A DNA stretch of 14,825 nucleotides from CADEFX01 sp050260355 (GTDB taxonomy: Bacteria > Pseudomonadota > Alphaproteobacteria > Rhizobiales > Hyphomicrobiaceae). A model generated the notes under the pieces. That model had not been told where the DNA came from, searched no databases, and saw only the letters and a program-made list of their open reading frames with translations. The stretch lies in the NCBI GenBank assembly GCA_050260355.1, contig JBLNBZ010000085.1:1-14825 (forward strand), given 5' to 3'. Positions 13,084 through 14,825 of this stretch are shown here, one piece after another; the stretch's first letter is position 1; every line of letters begins with the position of its first letter. A program made the position numbers and the translations under genes.

Positions 13084-14825
13084 TCATTCCGCGGCCGGCG
13101 ACGGCGCGGACGCGACATCGCCACGCCGGCGCCCGAACGCCGCGAACCAGCGTGCCACGACGTAAAACGCCGGCGTGAAAATCAATCCGAAGACGGTGAC
13201 GCCGATCATACCGCTGAACACCGCGGTGCCGAGCGTCTGACGCAACTCTGCGCCCGCACCGATGGCCCAGACCAGCGGCACCACGCCGAGAATGAACGCC
13301 AGAGACGTCATAAGGATCGGCCGCAACCGCAGCCGCGCCGCCTCGACCGCGGCGTCCCAGCGGCTGCGTCCCTGCTCTTCCAGCTGGCTTGCGAACTCGA
13401 CGATCAGAATGGCGTTCTTGGCAGCCAGTCCGATCAGCACGATGAAGCCGACCTGGGTCAGGATGTTGTTGTCCTGTCCGCGCAGCACCACCCCCGTGAT
13501 CGACGCGATCAAGCACATCGGCACGATCATGATGACGGCCAGCGGCAGCGTCAGGCTCTCGAACTGCGCCGCAAGGACGAGGAAGACAAAAACCACCGCC
13601 AGGATGAATGCAAACACGGCCGTATTGCCCGCCCGCAACTGCTGGAATGCGAGCGTGGTCCACTCGTAGTTGAAGCCTTCCGGTAATGTCTCGGCAGCAA
13701 GACGCTCCATGATCTGGATGGCCTGGCCCTGCGAGTATCCGGGCGCAGCCACACCGTCGAGCTCGGCTGCCGGATAGAGGTTGTAGCGCGGCACACGATA
13801 GGGGCCGGATTGATCCCTCACCGTTGCGAACGATCCGATCGGCACCGTCTCGCCGGTGTTGTTGCGGACCCGGATCTTGAGCACGTCCTTGGGCTCGATG
13901 CGATATTCGCTGTCGGCCTGGGCGGTCACGCGGAAGGTGCGGCCGAACAGATTGAAGTCGTTGACGTACGTAGATCCCAGAAATGTCTGCAAAGCCGAAA
14001 AGACCTCGGGAACATTGATGCCGAGGAGCTGGGCCTTGGTTCGATCGATGTCGAGATAGAGTTGCGGCGTGGAGGTCTCGAACAGCGAGAACACCTGCGT
14101 CACGCCAGGCGTTTGCGCCGCGCGCCCCATCATGGCGTAGACGGCGCCCTGCAGCGCCGGCGCGCCGCGGCCGGCGCGATCCTCGATCATCATGCGGAAC
14201 CCGCCGGCGTTGCCGATGCCCTGAACGGGGGGCGGCGCCACGACGACAATGAATCCCTCCTTGATCGCGGCCAGGCGCTGGAACAGGGCTCCCTGGATGG
14301 CAGCGGCGGACTTGCGTGGATCCTTGGCACGCTCCTCGAAAGGCTCGAGCACGACGAAGATGGCGCCGGCATTGGGCGCGTTCGTGAAGGTGGCGCCCGA
14401 GAAGCCGACGATGTTGACGGCATTGGCCACGCCAGGCGTCTGCAGCGCGATGTCGGCCGCGCGGCGGTTGACCTCGTCGGTGCGGGCAAGCGAGGCGCCG
14501 GCCGGAAGCTGGGTGGCAATGATCAGGAAGTTGCGGTCCTGCTGCGGGATGAAGCCGATCGGTGTCTTGCGGAACTCATTGAGGCCGTAAACGATGACAC
14601 CCGCATAGAGCACCAGCATCAGCACGGCGAAACGCACGACCCTGGCCGCAAGCCACCCGTAGCCGCTCGCGAGCGCATCGAACCCCAAATTGAAGAGCCT
14701 GAAGAACCGGTGGACCGGCCACTCCCACCACCGGTCGCGATGCTGCGGGTCGTGCGGCTTCAGCAGCAGCGCGCACATGGCCGGCGACAGCGTCAGCGAT
14801 ACGACGAGCGAGATGATCGTGGCAC
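13084..14825 (-). CDS. RND efflux pump inner-membrane subunit, HAE1/AcrB-like, C-terminal half (partial)
   Basis: The last roughly 580 residues of a proton-driven RND drug/solute exporter. The frame runs out of the window: translation continues upstream of the ATG at 14778 as ATIISLVVSLTLSPA, joining MCALLLKP to give the standard helix-and-loop of HAE1 pumps. That ATG is therefore not a start. Counting from that Met: large periplasmic loop 75-375 with GFIPQQDRNFLI (75-86), IVVVAPPPVQGIG (177-189), LFGRTFRVTAQAD (277-289); then membrane helices from 385 on, with LAAQFESLTLPLAV (402-415) and GLAAKNAILIVEFA (450-463). Lys454 matches the essential proton-relay lysine of AcrB helix 10. The end, GRRRGDVASAPSPAAE, is ordinary. 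The membrane-fusion partner is probably upstream outside the window. Substrates unknown. Confidence 0.95.
   Translation of the reverse strand, partial: ATIISLVVSLTLSPAMCALLLKPHDPQHRDRWWEWPVHRFFRLFNLGFDALASGYGWLAARVVRFAVLMLVLYAGVIVYGLNEFRKTPIGFIPQQDRNFLIIATQLPAGASLARTDEVNRRAADIALQTPGVANAVNIVGFSGATFTNAPNAGAIFVVLEPFEERAKDPRKSAAAIQGALFQRLAAIKEGFIVVVAPPPVQGIGNAGGFRMMIEDRAGRGAPALQGAVYAMMGRAAQTPGVTQVFSLFETSTPQLYLDIDRTKAQLLGINVPEVFSALQTFLGSTYVNDFNLFGRTFRVTAQADSEYRIEPKDVLKIRVRNNTGETVPIGSFATVRDQSGPYRVPRYNLYPAAELDGVAAPGYSQGQAIQIMERLAAETLPEGFNYEWTTLAFQQLRAGNTAVFAFILAVVFVFLVLAAQFESLTLPLAVIMIVPMCLIASITGVVLRGQDNNILTQVGFIVLIGLAAKNAILIVEFASQLEEQGRSRWDAAVEAARLRLRPILMTSLAFILGVVPLVWAIGAGAELRQTLGTAVFSGMIGVTVFGLIFTPAFYVVARWFAAFGRRRGDVASAPSPAAE

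Noticed and set aside
14776..14778. ATG as the start of the RND protein
   Set aside because: The frame continues upstream to the window edge with conserved RND residues, so it is internal.
1..14825. Mobile element, CRISPR array, tRNA or defence system
   Set aside because: No transposase, integrase, repeat-spacer pattern, tRNA-like fold or known defence gene is visible; all large frames belong to transport, enzyme or regulator families.

Overview
The window is GC-rich, gene-dense chromosomal DNA, most likely from an alphaproteobacterium of the Hyphomicrobiales (Bradyrhizobium/Xanthobacteraceae-like). This rests on overall protein style (peptide ABC transporter, LLM oxidoreductase, small receiver protein, CxC-type MarR) and on a good match to the alphaproteobacterial general-stress (EcfG) promoter at 8711-8735. 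The species is not determined. There is no rRNA, tRNA, CRISPR array, phage gene or insertion sequence that I can see.

Layout. (a) 1-5241: a complete dipeptide/oligopeptide ABC importer except for the start of the first permease, split over three transcription units. dppB-dppC-like permeases run forward (1-1305), dppD-dppF-like ATPases run backward (3446-1345), and a family 5 binding protein with a twin-arginine signal runs forward (3553-5241), divergent from dppD. (b) 5396-7524: a MetX-like alpha/beta hydrolase/acyltransferase and a membrane-anchored M28 zinc peptidase, both forward. (c) 7580-8536: a backward F420/LLM-type oxidoreductase. (d) 8769-9191: a single-domain response regulator behind the EcfG-like promoter. 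(e) 9274-11566: a forward marR - PaaI-type thioesterase - MFS transporter cluster. A near-identical palindromic site lies before marR and again between marR and the thioesterase. (f) 13044-11626 and >14825-13084: a backward pair, an RND (HAE1-type) efflux pump cut by the window edge followed 39 bases later by an AbgB-like M20 amidohydrolase.

How they may work together: region (a) imports peptides. The M28 peptidase and the AbgB-like amidohydrolase could hydrolyse peptide or amide substrates, though no direct link is visible. Region (e) looks like a self-regulated module whose MarR protein would control a CoA-thioester hydrolase and an exporter/importer. The most informative non-coding signals are the paired MarR-site palindromes, the EcfG-like promoter, and strong stem-loops at 5251-5286, 5341-5372 and 11577-11625. 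I did not find a convincing new multi-gene system. The region reads as ordinary accessory metabolism and transport with a few regulatory details worth testing.
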